From assembly GCA_905181815.1 (NCBI GenBank), contig CAJIZA010000005.1, forward strand, positions 153,176 through 217,175: a DNA stretch of 64,000 nucleotides. Direction: 5' to 3'. The position numbers and the translations under genes were made by a program. Shown piece by piece: positions 18,851 through 27,619 of this stretch. Source of the stretch: an uncultured Planktomarina sp. (lineage in GTDB: Bacteria; Pseudomonadota; Alphaproteobacteria; Rhodobacterales; Rhodobacteraceae). The first letter of the stretch is position 1; each line of letters starts with the position of its first letter. The notes under the pieces were generated by a model that saw nothing but the letters and a program-made list of their open reading frames with translations, was not told where the DNA came from and did no database searches.

Positions 18851-20065
18851 TCATACAGGAATTGTGCGCAAGAACTTCGGAATTTGTTTTTTTACCTTAA
18901 AAAACCCCGCAGTTGCATAAGGCCAAATCATTGCGTCCCACTCGCGGCGCCATTCGGTCAGGGAAACGCCGGCTGCGTCGAGCTCGGGCTTGGCGCGCGC
19001 TAGCCAATCGCGTAACGGGCCAACGGGCACATAGGGCGTGACAATTTGCTGCGCCCCCGATTGCAGCGCCCATTTTACAAGATCTGACGGCGTGCCAGCC
19101 TGCATCGCTGCGACCGCTAGGCCCGATCTTTGCGCCACATCGGCCAAAGCGCCCACCTCAAACTGCACCACATTCTTCGCGACATCACGAGGCGAACGCA
19201 GGCTGCTCGTCGCTAAAGTAGCGGCAGTGGTGCACATCAATTCTTGAACGGCAAAATCTTCAATACGGCAATCTTCCTCCGTCAACAAAAATGCAGTTGG
19301 AAGGTGCTTTTGCGGCACCTTTGGAATCCTTGGCTTTTTGCACTCGGGCAATCCGCCAGGCTCGAGATGCTCCAACCCAGAAACAGTCTGCGCCAACTCC
19401 TCAGCACACGGCGTCAGGCGTTCTTCGGTAAAGCGTGCGATGTTGCCTGCCTCCGCCACATAAGGTTTGCCGCGCGTGTGCAGACCCGCGACCCAACGCC
19501 AGCTCAAGGTATTGGAGGCCGGATCCCCATCTAACAAATTCCGCAAGAAAAAATCTGCCCCAAGGCGCCATGGCAATTTGAGCGTGAAGATCCAAATGGA
19601 GGCAAACCACATCCGCGCATGGTTGTGCAGATATCCGGTCTCAATCAGCTCTGCGGCCCAACTGTCGAAATAGGCCAATCCCGTCCGCGCCGTTTCAGCA
19701 GCCTGAACCGCGTGGTGCAGCCCAGCGTCGCCGTCAAGAGCGGCCAAATCTTGCCGCAGCCCCGCCGCATAGCTGTCCCAAATACCAGGCCGTTGTTCCA
19801 ACCAACCTTTAAAATAACTACGCCAAATGACCTCATCTATGAATTTGGCGGAGGCTTCGGCCCCTTGCGCTTTAATCGCTGCGGCAATGACCTCTTGCTC
19901 CGTCAAAAGCCTGCGTCTGATGTAGGCCGACAGCATTGATACATCCCGATGCGACCCCGACCCGCGATCAAAGTTGCGCCCTTGGGCATAATCGCGCCCC
20001 ATGCGTGCTGAAAATTGTTCCAACCTCGCCTGACCAGCCGCGCGGGTTGCTATCATCTGTGTCAT
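18851..20065 (-). CDS. Photolyase/cryptochrome-family protein with FAD domain first
   Basis: A 404-residue protein, started at 20065 (MTQMIATRAAG) because AAGGAG lies upstream. Residues 1-250 resemble the C-terminal FAD-binding domain of photolyases: FDRGSGSHRDVSMLSAYIRRRLLTEQ, RSYFKGWLEQRPGIW, LHNHARMWFASIW and GDPASNTLSWRWVAGLHT. Residues 255-404 resemble the photolyase N-terminal alpha/beta antenna domain, ending in a stretch (IWPYATAGFFKVKKQIPKF) like the usual PYKVFTPF region. The order is thus reversed relative to normal photolyases. Repair activity is unproven. It is divergent from a PhrB-type photolyase. Confidence 0.78.
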   Translation of the reverse strand: MTQMIATRAAGQARLEQFSARMGRDYAQGRNFDRGSGSHRDVSMLSAYIRRRLLTEQEVIAAAIKAQGAEASAKFIDEVIWRSYFKGWLEQRPGIWDSYAAGLRQDLAALDGDAGLHHAVQAAETARTGLAYFDSWAAELIETGYLHNHARMWFASIWIFTLKLPWRLGADFFLRNLLDGDPASNTLSWRWVAGLHTRGKPYVAEAGNIARFTEERLTPCAEELAQTVSGLEHLEPGGLPECKKPRIPKVPQKHLPTAFLLTEEDCRIEDFAVQELMCTTAATLATSSLRSPRDVAKNVVQFEVGALADVAQRSGLAVAAMQAGTPSDLVKWALQSGAQQIVTPYVPVGPLRDWLARAKPELDAAGVSLTEWRREWDAMIWPYATAGFFKVKKQIPKFLRTIPV

Positions 20066-20147
20066 CGCCAGCTCCTTCTTTTTTTCTGAGTTATAGCGGG
20101 TCGAACAGATTGCAATACGGTCTTCACCCGTCACATGGTGAAAAACC

Positions 20148-20172
20148 AGAGCGCGGTGTTGCTGCTCTGGCA
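20148..20172. promoter_or_regulatory. Inverted repeat in the divergent photolyase intergenic region
   Basis: CCAGAGC and GCTCTGG (20148-20172) form a 7-bp stem around an 11-base centre. It lies midway between the two divergent photolyase genes and could be a shared regulator site or a hairpin in one leader. There is no further support. Confidence 0.3.
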
Positions 20173-20225
20173 AATCAATCTAAATCGTCACTGGTCAGTG
20201 TAGGCACAGCGAGATTGAGGATAAA

Positions 20226-21767
20226 GTGGCGGTATTACGTGTAATCTTAGGCGATCAGTTAAGCCTACAAATTTCCAGTTTGCGGGATGCCGACAAACTC
20301 AGCGACACCATCTTAATCTGTGAAGTCGAGCAGGAAGCCAGTTATGTGAAACACCATAAGAAAAAGCTGGTGTTCATATTCTCCGCCATGCGGCATTTCG
20401 CACAGGAGCTTCAGGGTGCGGGTTACCGGGTGATTTATCTCCAGCTCGATGATGCAAAGCCCGTGCAGCATTTTTCCGATGCGGTGACCCGCGTGGCGCA
20501 ACAGGCGACCTTTGATGAAATTGTTGTTACAGAACCCAGCGAACATCGCGTATTGGACGAAATTGGGCATTGGTCTGATCTGCTAAACCTACCGGTCGAC
20601 ATACGCCCCGACACGCGGTTTCTCGCCAGCCATAGCGACTTTCAGACCTGGAGCGCGGGGCGCAAATCCTTGCGTATGGAGTACTTCTATCGTGAGATGC
20701 GCAAGCGTTACAATATCCTGATGGAAGGTGACCAGCCAATTGGAAATCAATGGAATTTTGACAGCGACAACCGCAAAGCGCCCAATTCAACAATCTCCAT
20801 TCCCGATACTTTTCGCCGCGAGCCCGATGGCATCACCCAAGAGGTCTGCGCTATGGTCGAACGACTGTTCCCCACCCACATGGGCGCCGCGACCCCCTTC
20901 CACTTCGCAGTGACCAACGAGGGCGCGCGCTTGGCACTACAGCAATTCATTGAGGAACGGTTGACTTTCTTTGGCGACTACCAAGATGCCATGCTGCAAG
21001 ATGAAGCCTGGATGTTTCATGCCCACATCGGGCTCTATCTCAACACCGGCTTGCTGCTTCCGCTTGAGTGTATTGCCGCAGCCGAGCAGGCCTATCATCG
21101 CAAACAAGCGCCTCTAAATGCAGTTGAAGGCTTTATTCGGCAAATTTTGGGTTGGCGCGAATTTGTGCGCGGGCTCTATTGGCAAAATATGCCTGGCTAT
21201 GAAAGGCTAAACTTTTTTGATGCCCAGCGCGATTTACCAGACTTCTACTGGACCGCTGACACGCGAATGAACTGCCTACGCCAATCAGTGCAAGAGACGA
21301 TTGATAATGCCTATGCTCATCATATCCAAAGGCTGATGGTTCTGGGCAATTTTGCGCTCTTGGCCGGCATCCTGCCCGCACAGGTTAATGATTGGTTTTT
21401 AAGCGTTTATGCCGATGCCTATGAGTGGGTAGAGTTGCCCAATGTGTCCGGCATGGCGCTCTTTGCCGATGGCGGGCAATTGGCGAGCAAACCCTATGCA
21501 TCTGGCGGTGGCTACATTAACAAAATGTCCAACTATTGCAAAGGCTGCAGCTATAGCGTTACGGTCAAAAATGGCCCAACGGCCTGCCCATTCAATTACC
21601 TCTATTGGGATTTTCTTGACCGCAACCGCAACAAACTGCGCGGCAATCCGCGGGTCGGCATGATGTACCGAGTCTATGATCGCATGGACGCAGACAAACA
21701 GCAGGCTATCCGATCCGATGCCGAACAGTTTTTTAAAGATCTCGCAATCAAAGACCAGACACCGTGA
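20226..21767 (+). CDS. phrB: PhrB-type Fe-S bacterial (6-4) photolyase/cryptochrome
   Basis: A 513-residue FeS-BCP protein, the clade that repairs (6-4) photoproducts in Agrobacterium. It starts at GTG 20226 after GAGG. With this start, four cysteines fall at residues 350 (ADTRMNCLRQ), 438 and 441 (NYCKGCSYS) and 454 (TACPFNY). These are the same positions I recall for the [4Fe-4S] ligands of Agrobacterium PhrB, which supports both assignment and start. The N-terminal domain begins with RVILGDQLS. The stop overlaps the DUF3429 gene start (ATGA). Confidence 0.9.
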   Translation: MAVLRVILGDQLSLQISSLRDADKLSDTILICEVEQEASYVKHHKKKLVFIFSAMRHFAQELQGAGYRVIYLQLDDAKPVQHFSDAVTRVAQQATFDEIVVTEPSEHRVLDEIGHWSDLLNLPVDIRPDTRFLASHSDFQTWSAGRKSLRMEYFYREMRKRYNILMEGDQPIGNQWNFDSDNRKAPNSTISIPDTFRREPDGITQEVCAMVERLFPTHMGAATPFHFAVTNEGARLALQQFIEERLTFFGDYQDAMLQDEAWMFHAHIGLYLNTGLLLPLECIAAAEQAYHRKQAPLNAVEGFIRQILGWREFVRGLYWQNMPGYERLNFFDAQRDLPDFYWTADTRMNCLRQSVQETIDNAYAHHIQRLMVLGNFALLAGILPAQVNDWFLSVYADAYEWVELPNVSGMALFADGGQLASKPYASGGGYINKMSNYCKGCSYSVTVKNGPTACPFNYLYWDFLDRNRNKLRGNPRVGMMYRVYDRMDADKQQAIRSDAEQFFKDLAIKDQTP

Positions 21768-22237
21768 AATTTCTCGGCAGCCGCACCTTTCGAACCCAAA
21801 TCCCAACCGCACCTCTGTGGCTTGGCCTGGCGGGCGTGCTGCCCTTTGTTTGGGGCGCCATAAGCGCTTGGAGCGGGGATCTTGCCCTGCCGATAGCCGG
21901 CTGGCTCGGCACCGGCTTTGTTGGGCACGTCCTACAACTGACATATGGCGCGGTGATCTTATCGTTTATGTCCGGAGTCCTGTGGGGCTTCGCGTGCAAA
22001 GCACCCAAGCCAAAAGCCCCCTTGTTTTTCAGCCTCTCAATCCTTCCAGCACTCTGGGCTGCTTTCCTGCTGGTCAGTACGGCACCCATGCAACTTGTAT
22101 TGCTGATCAGCGGCTTCGTGGTGCTCTTTTGCCTTGATGTTATGTTCTTCAGCTACGGATTGACGCCAGATTGGTGGCTGAAATTGCGCGGGCTCCTGAC
22201 GGTTTTGGTCTTGGCGTGTTTGAGTATCACCGCTTAA
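21764..22237 (+). CDS. DUF3429 membrane protein
   Basis: A 157-residue protein with about five hydrophobic segments. The core (LTYGAVILSFMSGVLWGFA) is typical of DUF3429, a family of unknown function often found in marine proteobacteria. Its ATG overlaps the phrB stop, so it is probably co-translated with the photolyase. This suggests a role in the same light-exposed condition, although its function is unknown. Confidence 0.8.
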   Translation: MKFLGSRTFRTQIPTAPLWLGLAGVLPFVWGAISAWSGDLALPIAGWLGTGFVGHVLQLTYGAVILSFMSGVLWGFACKAPKPKAPLFFSLSILPALWAAFLLVSTAPMQLVLLISGFVVLFCLDVMFFSYGLTPDWWLKLRGLLTVLVLACLSITA

Positions 22238-22311
22238 GACAGCGCAGCGGGTGTTTACTTTTCAGTCAATTCCCACGACTAGCTTATAAAAACGTTCAAG
22301 TCTGGATAGTC

Positions 22312-23517
22312 ATGCGGATCTCAACTCCCGAATTTATCGCGCTGATGGCCATGCTGGTTGCCACAGTTGCAGTCTCGATCGATGCGATGTTGCCAGCGCT
22401 GCCAGATATCGCCGCACAACTGACACCGGAGCACCCCAATAGAGTGCAGTTGATTTTGTCGACCTTCATTGTTGGCATGTCTGTCGGTACATTGATCGCC
22501 GGCCCACTGTCAGACAGCTTTGGCCGCAAAACCGTGATTTATTGGGGCGCAGGCCTTTATATTTTGGCCTCCATCATTTGTATTTTCGCCAGCAATCTTG
22601 AGACGATGATTGTTGCGCGCCTCTGTCAAGGCTTTGGTGCTGCCGCCCCACGCGTTGTTTCCCAGGCTTTGATCCGCGATCTTTACTCTGGGCGCCAAAT
22701 GGCGCGGATTTCCTCTTTTGTTATGATCATTTTCTCCATTGTACCGGCGCTTGCCCCCTTGCTTGGGGCGGGATTGATGTCAATTTTCGCTTGGCAATCG
22801 ATATTTGTAATTTTCGTTGTATTTTCAGCCCTCAGCACCTCTTGGACAGGATTGCGAATTCAAGAACCCTTAGCACCAGAGCAGCGCATTCCCTTCCGCA
22901 AAGACGCTTTTCAAGCCGCCATAGTAGAGGTCTTTTCCATTGGCATGGTGCGCATTTCGATGCTGACCATGGTGTTTGCCTATGCGATGCTGTTTTTGAG
23001 CATCCTCATGGTGCAACAGATCTTCGATCAATTCTACGGCCGTGCTGACAGTTTTCCCCAATGGTTCGCTTTGGTGGCTGGTCTATCGGCCTCAGCCAGT
23101 TTTCTAAACTCCATGATTGTTATGCGCCTCGGGATGCGCCGCCTGATCAGCGCAGCTTTGCGCATACAGATCGTCTGGAGCCTCGGGATGCTGGTTCTAT
23201 ACGCGCAAGGACTGATGGCGGGCGATCTTGGCTTCGGGCTTTTCATCTTTTGGATTTTCGGACTGTTTTTTCAAGCTGGAATGACGTTAGGCAACCTCAC
23301 AGCTTTGGCTATGGAGCCACTTGGGCATATCGCCGGCACAGCAGCCAGCGTCACCAGCGCCACGGCGACCTTGGGCTCTATCCTTTTGGCCTCAATTGCA
23401 GGGCAGTTTTTTGATGGAACACCGCTGATATTGATTGTCGCCATCTTTGTATTGTCTATCTGTGGATCCCTCAGCGCTAATCACCTGAAAAAATTTGAAC
23501 GCACGACAGCGATTTAA
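22312..23517 (+). CDS. MFS exporter, Bcr/CflA-type
   Basis: A 401-residue major facilitator with twelve predicted membrane helices. The drug-exporter motif GPLSDSFGRKTVIYWG lies in the first cytoplasmic loop, and RLCQGFGAAAPRVVSQALIRDLYSG is the Bcr/CflA-like fourth-helix region. The start at 22312 (MRISTPEFIALM) matches homologues, although the frame is open from 22171. Substrates of such pumps are varied and cannot be deduced here. Confidence 0.82.
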   Translation: MRISTPEFIALMAMLVATVAVSIDAMLPALPDIAAQLTPEHPNRVQLILSTFIVGMSVGTLIAGPLSDSFGRKTVIYWGAGLYILASIICIFASNLETMIVARLCQGFGAAAPRVVSQALIRDLYSGRQMARISSFVMIIFSIVPALAPLLGAGLMSIFAWQSIFVIFVVFSALSTSWTGLRIQEPLAPEQRIPFRKDAFQAAIVEVFSIGMVRISMLTMVFAYAMLFLSILMVQQIFDQFYGRADSFPQWFALVAGLSASASFLNSMIVMRLGMRRLISAALRIQIVWSLGMLVLYAQGLMAGDLGFGLFIFWIFGLFFQAGMTLGNLTALAMEPLGHIAGTAASVTSATATLGSILLASIAGQFFDGTPLILIVAIFVLSICGSLSANHLKKFERTTAI

Positions 23518-23664
23518 GATGCACTCGTCACAGCAGGCAAGCAGAGGTCACAAAAAGGCGACGACTTGACAATGGCGCTTATTTTCACTCCAGTTTCATC
23601 GAAGAAGGCGCAAAGTTTTAGAAACGAAAGCGCATCCAAGCAACACCGTTACTAAGGACTAGCC

Positions 23665-24561
23665 ATGAATAACACAGCAGAGACGATCGGATTTATAGGC
23701 GTTGGCCTCATGGGGCACGGTATTGCAAAGAACCTCTTAATTGCGGGTTATCCTGTTTATTTGCTGGCTCATCGCAATCGCGCGCCAATAGACGATCTCC
23801 TGTCCAAAGGGGCAAAGGAGGTCAAAACTCTGGCCGATATGGCGCGCAATACTACTGTCATACATATATGTGCGCCCGGATCACCGGAAGTTGAAGCCGT
23901 CGTGGCCGGGCTCTTGCCCGATTTACGTTCAGGTAGTGTGATCATTGACTGCTCGACCTCAGATCCGAATTCAACAACGCGGCTGGCGGCGCGCCTGGCT
24001 GAACACGGTTGCCATATGGCCGATGCACCTCTGGGCGGCACGCCCGTTCAGGCCGAGTCCGGCGAATTGTCGACAATGATTGGGGGAACGGAAGAAATCT
24101 TTGCGCGCATTAAACCGGTGATCGAAACTTGGGCGCGTTCCGTCGTGCACATGGGGGACAACGGCGCCGGGCACAAAATGAAATTACTCAACAATTTTTT
24201 GTCGCTTGGATATGCAGCGATGTATTCAGAGGCCCTGGCTCTGGCCGAAAAAGTCGGCATCACCACTGCGCAATTTGACTCCGTCATTCGCGGAAGCCGT
24301 ATGGATTGCGGCTTTTATAAAACCTTCATGGGCTACGCTCTGGAGGGCAATCGCGAGGCGCATAAATTCACACTGAAAAACGCTTTGAAGGATACAAGTT
24401 ATCTTGCCAACATGGCCGATGATGTCAATTTGGCAAATCCCATCGGCGGGGCGGTCAAAAATAGTTTTGCCTTGGCATTCGCAGCGGGTGGTGACGGCCC
24501 AGAGGATTATGTGCCACATTTGGTGGACTACGTTATGGCCCAAAACGGCGTGAAAAAGTAA
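23665..24561 (+). CDS. Beta-hydroxyacid dehydrogenase (GarR/3-hydroxyisobutyrate dehydrogenase family)
   Basis: A 298-residue NAD(P)-dependent oxidoreductase. The nucleotide-binding motif GFIGVGLMGHGIAKNL is at the N-terminus, the substrate segment is DAPLGGTPVQAESG, and the catalytic lysine lies in GHKMKLLNNF. Family members reduce tartronate semialdehyde or oxidise 3-hydroxyisobutyrate and related acids. The class IV aminotransferase gene follows 88 bp downstream, so the two may act in one amine- or amino-acid-derived pathway. Confidence 0.85.
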   Translation: MNNTAETIGFIGVGLMGHGIAKNLLIAGYPVYLLAHRNRAPIDDLLSKGAKEVKTLADMARNTTVIHICAPGSPEVEAVVAGLLPDLRSGSVIIDCSTSDPNSTTRLAARLAEHGCHMADAPLGGTPVQAESGELSTMIGGTEEIFARIKPVIETWARSVVHMGDNGAGHKMKLLNNFLSLGYAAMYSEALALAEKVGITTAQFDSVIRGSRMDCGFYKTFMGYALEGNREAHKFTLKNALKDTSYLANMADDVNLANPIGGAVKNSFALAFAAGGDGPEDYVPHLVDYVMAQNGVKK

Positions 24562-24649
24562 GAGCCGTATCGCGCCAATTCGGCGGATTTGATCAGAACA
24601 CTTAAAACATCCTAACGGGTATTTCGAGCAATAATGAAAAGGCTATGAG

Positions 24650-25549
24650 ATGACTTATACAGCTGGCGCGGCGTGGATGAATGGCACGGTCATACCGGTA
24701 TCGGAGGCCAAGATTTCGGTGTTTGATTGGGGTTTGACCCGCTCTGATATCACATATGATGTTGTCCATGTATGGGAAGGCGCATTCTTTCGACTGGAAG
24801 ATTACTTAGATCGCTTCATGATTTCGATGGGTAAGTTGCGACTTGATGTGGGCATGAACCGCGCTGAGATAAAGGCGGCCTTGGTCGAATTGGTTGCTAC
24901 ATCGGGTCTAAAATCAGCCTATGTGTCAATGGTGGCCTCCCGCGGCACCCCGCAGGTTGCCGGCACGCGCGATCCCAGAGCCTGCACCAATCATTTTTAC
25001 GCCTGGGCCGTTCCATTCATCTGGGTGATCCCACAAGAGGTGGCACAACGTGGCGCCCATATATCTATTGAAGAGAAACTGAGGCGCATCCCACCTCATT
25101 CCGTTGATCCTACCGTTAAAAACTATCACTGGGGTGACATGACCGCCGCCCTATTTAACGCATTAGATGCCGGCTATGACACCACCGTATTGCTCGACAC
25201 GAACGGCTATATTACCGAAGGTCCAGGCTTCAATATCTTCGCAGTTATTGACGGGAAAGTACTGACACCCAGATCGGGAATGCTCGAAGGCATTTCTAGA
25301 AAAACCGTCTTGGAGATTTGCGCTGACCTTGGCATTCCCTGCGCAGAGACCGACATTAATTCTGATGAATTCCTATCAGCCGATGAGGTTTTTACCGCAA
25401 CCACAGCCGGTGGCCCGGTACCGGTAACAAGGGTCAATAAAACCATTCTGGGCAATGACACAGCCGGCCCAATCACGGCTCGAGTCCTCCAAACCTACTG
25501 GGATTGGCACAATCGGGACGATTTGACTGAAAAAATCACCTACATTTAA
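24650..25549 (+). CDS. Fold-type IV aminotransferase, (R)-amine transaminase-like
   Basis: A 299-residue PLP enzyme of aminotransferase class IV. The Schiff-base lysine is K157 in DPTVKNYHWGD, and phosphate-binding segments are EGPGFNIF and TTAGGPVPV. It is not closest to ordinary IlvE: SVDPTVKNYHWGDM, YAWAVPFIWVIPQE and SADEVFTATTAGG recall, from memory, the (R)-selective amine:pyruvate transaminases such as ATA-117. The natural substrate of that group is unclear. Branched-chain or D-amino acid transamination remains possible. Confidence 0.75.
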   Translation: MTYTAGAAWMNGTVIPVSEAKISVFDWGLTRSDITYDVVHVWEGAFFRLEDYLDRFMISMGKLRLDVGMNRAEIKAALVELVATSGLKSAYVSMVASRGTPQVAGTRDPRACTNHFYAWAVPFIWVIPQEVAQRGAHISIEEKLRRIPPHSVDPTVKNYHWGDMTAALFNALDAGYDTTVLLDTNGYITEGPGFNIFAVIDGKVLTPRSGMLEGISRKTVLEICADLGIPCAETDINSDEFLSADEVFTATTAGGPVPVTRVNKTILGNDTAGPITARVLQTYWDWHNRDDLTEKITYI

Positions 25550-25669
25550 ACACCGCTTTAAATCTGCTTTTTGAGTAGCTATTAGCACCGCTTTGATTGA
25601 CTGTTCTTTAATAGATTGCCTCCCCACCAGTTCCCCGTCACTGTGAGCTCTATAAGGAGTATGGCACAT

Positions 25670-26023
25670 ATGCTTCATACTTTAGGATTGCTGCTAGGCT
25701 GCCAACTTGCGGGCGAGTTTGTCGCGCGCGGATTGGGCTTACCCATTCCCGGACCTGTCTTAGGTTTGGCGATTTTGCTGGCGGCTCTTGCCCTAAGGCG
25801 CCCCTTGGCCAGCGCCCTGCGCCCGACGACTGAAGTCATCCTGGCTCATTTGTCTTTGATGTTTGTACCCGCTGGTGTCGGGGTTATAGGCAATTTAGAC
25901 GTGCTCTCGTCAGATTGGGCCAAGTTGCTGGTGGTTCTGACACTATCCACAGTTTTATCGATGCTTGTGACCGTCGCCACATTTATTGCGATGAAACGGC
26001 TCATGTACAGGCTAAAAAAATGA
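25670..26023 (+). CDS. lrgA: LrgA/CidA-family membrane protein
   Basis: A small protein (117 residues from 25670) with four hydrophobic segments of the CidA/LrgA family (FVARGLGLPIPGPVLGLAILL; HLSLMFVPAGVGVI). AAGGAG at 25654-25659 favours the ATG at 25670 over that at 25661. LrgA and LrgB form a holin-like pair linked to export of pyruvate, glycolate or similar metabolites and to cell lysis control. The stop overlaps the lrgB start. Confidence 0.85.
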   Translation: MLHTLGLLLGCQLAGEFVARGLGLPIPGPVLGLAILLAALALRRPLASALRPTTEVILAHLSLMFVPAGVGVIGNLDVLSSDWAKLLVVLTLSTVLSMLVTVATFIAMKRLMYRLKK

Positions 26024-26736
26024 ATGGTTTTGTCAGCCTTTGGAGTTACTTATCAGCTACACCCTTGCTCTGGCTTACAGCCACAATTGGCGCCTATCTG
26101 GTCACTGAAAACCTCGCCGCGCGATTGGGAAATCCCCCTTGGGCCAACCCAGTATTGCTGTCTGTCATCCTGCTCTCGCCGGTGCTTGTCTTTACCAATA
26201 CGGATTACGGCACGTATTTCGAAGGTGCACAATTTATCCATTTTCTTCTGGGCCCGGCAACGGTCGCGTTGGCCCTGCCCCTTTGGGACAATCGCGCCAC
26301 AATAAAAAAATCCGTTATTCCCATCCTATGCGCCCTTGTCGCGGGCTCTACGGTGGCTGCTGGTTCGGCCATTGTATTAGCACAGTTTTTTGATCTGTCT
26401 ATGAGCGTATTGCTGTCTCTAGCGCCCAAATCCACCACTGCTCCAGTGGCGCTGGGCATCTCAGAAGCCGTGGGCGGCATTCCAACGCTCACAGCGGTTC
26501 TGGTTATTTTAACGGGGATCATCGGGGCGATCATCGTGACCCCGTTGATGAACATCCTGTCTATCACAGATTGGCAAGCGCGGGGTTTTGCAGTGGGTGT
26601 TGCAGCCCATGGAATTGGCACGGCGCGCGCCTTCAAAGTAAACCCAATTGCCGGCGCATATGCAGGCATTGCCATGGCTCTCAATGCCTTGCTCACAAGC
26701 CTAATTGTACCGATCCTGCTGAGGTGGTTGACCTAA
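26020..26736 (+). CDS. lrgB: LrgB/CidB-family membrane protein
   Basis: A 238-residue membrane protein of the LrgB family, with the signature LAPKSTTAPVALGISEAVGGIPTL and the C-terminal AAHGIGTARAFK. It overlaps lrgA by ATGA and forms the second half of the pair. Confidence 0.88.
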   Translation: MNGFVSLWSYLSATPLLWLTATIGAYLVTENLAARLGNPPWANPVLLSVILLSPVLVFTNTDYGTYFEGAQFIHFLLGPATVALALPLWDNRATIKKSVIPILCALVAGSTVAAGSAIVLAQFFDLSMSVLLSLAPKSTTAPVALGISEAVGGIPTLTAVLVILTGIIGAIIVTPLMNILSITDWQARGFAVGVAAHGIGTARAFKVNPIAGAYAGIAMALNALLTSLIVPILLRWLT

Positions 26737-26748
26737 TAGAAGATCCAC

Positions 26749-26910
26749 TCACCCAGTGAAAGACCTCTGCCAGAATATGACAGAGCCCTTGGCAGCAATG
26801 ACAAAACCACCCCAGCCAAAGGCCCAGCACCACACCATCATCGCCGCTGTAAACGGGCGGAAAAGTGGCTCAGCCTTTAAATTTGATAGCGATGTTTTTA
26901 GTCTGTACAT
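26749..26910 (-). CDS. Small single-span membrane protein (53 residues)
   Basis: The frame encodes 53 residues beginning MYRLKTSLSNLKAEPLFRP, with one strong hydrophobic segment rich in W, G and F (residues 24-41). The ATG is preceded by GGGGGAAGG at good spacing. It is convergent with lrgB. I do not recognise the family; ribosome binding and a coherent membrane segment are the support. Confidence 0.5.
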   Translation of the reverse strand: MYRLKTSLSNLKAEPLFRPFTAAMMVWCWAFGWGGFVIAAKGSVIFWQRSFTG

Positions 26911-27005
26911 AGTGACCTTCCCCCTAAATTAGTGCCACGGATTTAAAGGGAGGGTCAGGCTGAGCGTTGTAAATATAGCTAGAAATTAACTTTCAATGGA
27001 CTGAA

Positions 27006-27134
27006 GTGGCCTCAGTAAACAAGCAGCTGCATATCTGCACACCGAAGCAAGCCAGCGACATCGACAATGTCATCTGTGATGTGTGGGAGGTGCAATATTT
27101 TGAAACTGGACAGTGGAAGGTCTTTGACTGTTAG
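27006..27134 (+). CDS. Possible 42-residue hypothetical protein
   Basis: A GTG-initiated frame reading VASVNKQLHICTPKQASDID and ending in WKVFDC. It has a protein-like composition, but the ribosome-binding site is weak. No family recognised; it could be a relic. Confidence 0.25.
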   Translation: MASVNKQLHICTPKQASDIDNVICDVWEVQYFETGQWKVFDC

Positions 27135-27156
27135 CGCTACTCTAAGTGGGCACTAC

Positions 27157-27188
27157 CTTTAGGGCTATTAATCTTTAGGGCTATTAAT
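27157..27188. repeat. Tandem duplication of 16 bp
   Basis: CTTTAGGGCTATTAAT occurs twice in immediate succession. It looks like a simple replication-slippage duplication in non-coding DNA. Confidence 0.85.
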
Positions 27189-27265
27189 TTGATAACCATT
27201 AGAAGGTACAAGACGGATCAATTTTGTTGCAATAATTTGACCGCCAAGATTATCACGAAGCCGTT

Positions 27266-27388
27266 TTATTCGCATTGGTCTTGATAATCAGAGATTATGT
27301 ATTGGAGGGTTTCTTCGTTTGAGGCTGCGCTAACCTGGCTACTAACTTTCATAAGAAGCGCTAAAGTCATGGTGCTGTTTTTCATCAT
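27266..27388 (-). pseudogene. Truncated small exported-protein-like ORF
   Basis: A 40-codon frame starts MMKNSTMTLALLMK, with a weakly signal-like N-terminus (VSSQVSAAS) followed by NEETLQYIISDYQDQCE. Downstream a second frame (PMRIKRLRDNLGGQ) continues to about 27175, suggesting one gene broken by a frameshift. The family is not recognised. Confidence 0.3.
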
Positions 27389-27429
27389 GATTTCACCCTA
27401 ACCCCCGCACCATCCATCGGAACAATAGA

Positions 27430-27515
27430 GCTGCCCTTATGAACGATCTGATACGTGTTGTTGCCCTTCACGCCATAGTTATGGCATCTAGCTCTATGAC
27501 GTACTTCTTAGACTT
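27430..27515 (-). pseudogene. 3' fragment of a zinc-ribbon small protein gene (split copy)
   Basis: On the minus strand this reads EVRHRARCHNYGVKGNNTYQIV. It closely matches the second half of the copy at 33105-33266 (EVDQRARCHNCGVKGNNTYQIV), but one zinc-ligand cysteine is changed to tyrosine. Its missing first half lies at 28015-28145, on the other side of the MAPEG gene. Confidence 0.65.
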
Positions 27516-27619
27516 TTGGCGCACCACTTCAACATACAGACTAGACGACCAATACAATTGCAACGGTAATAGTCCCGGAAGCGCACTTCTGCGTTACTCG
27601 AGGCAAAAGGAGAGCTTAA

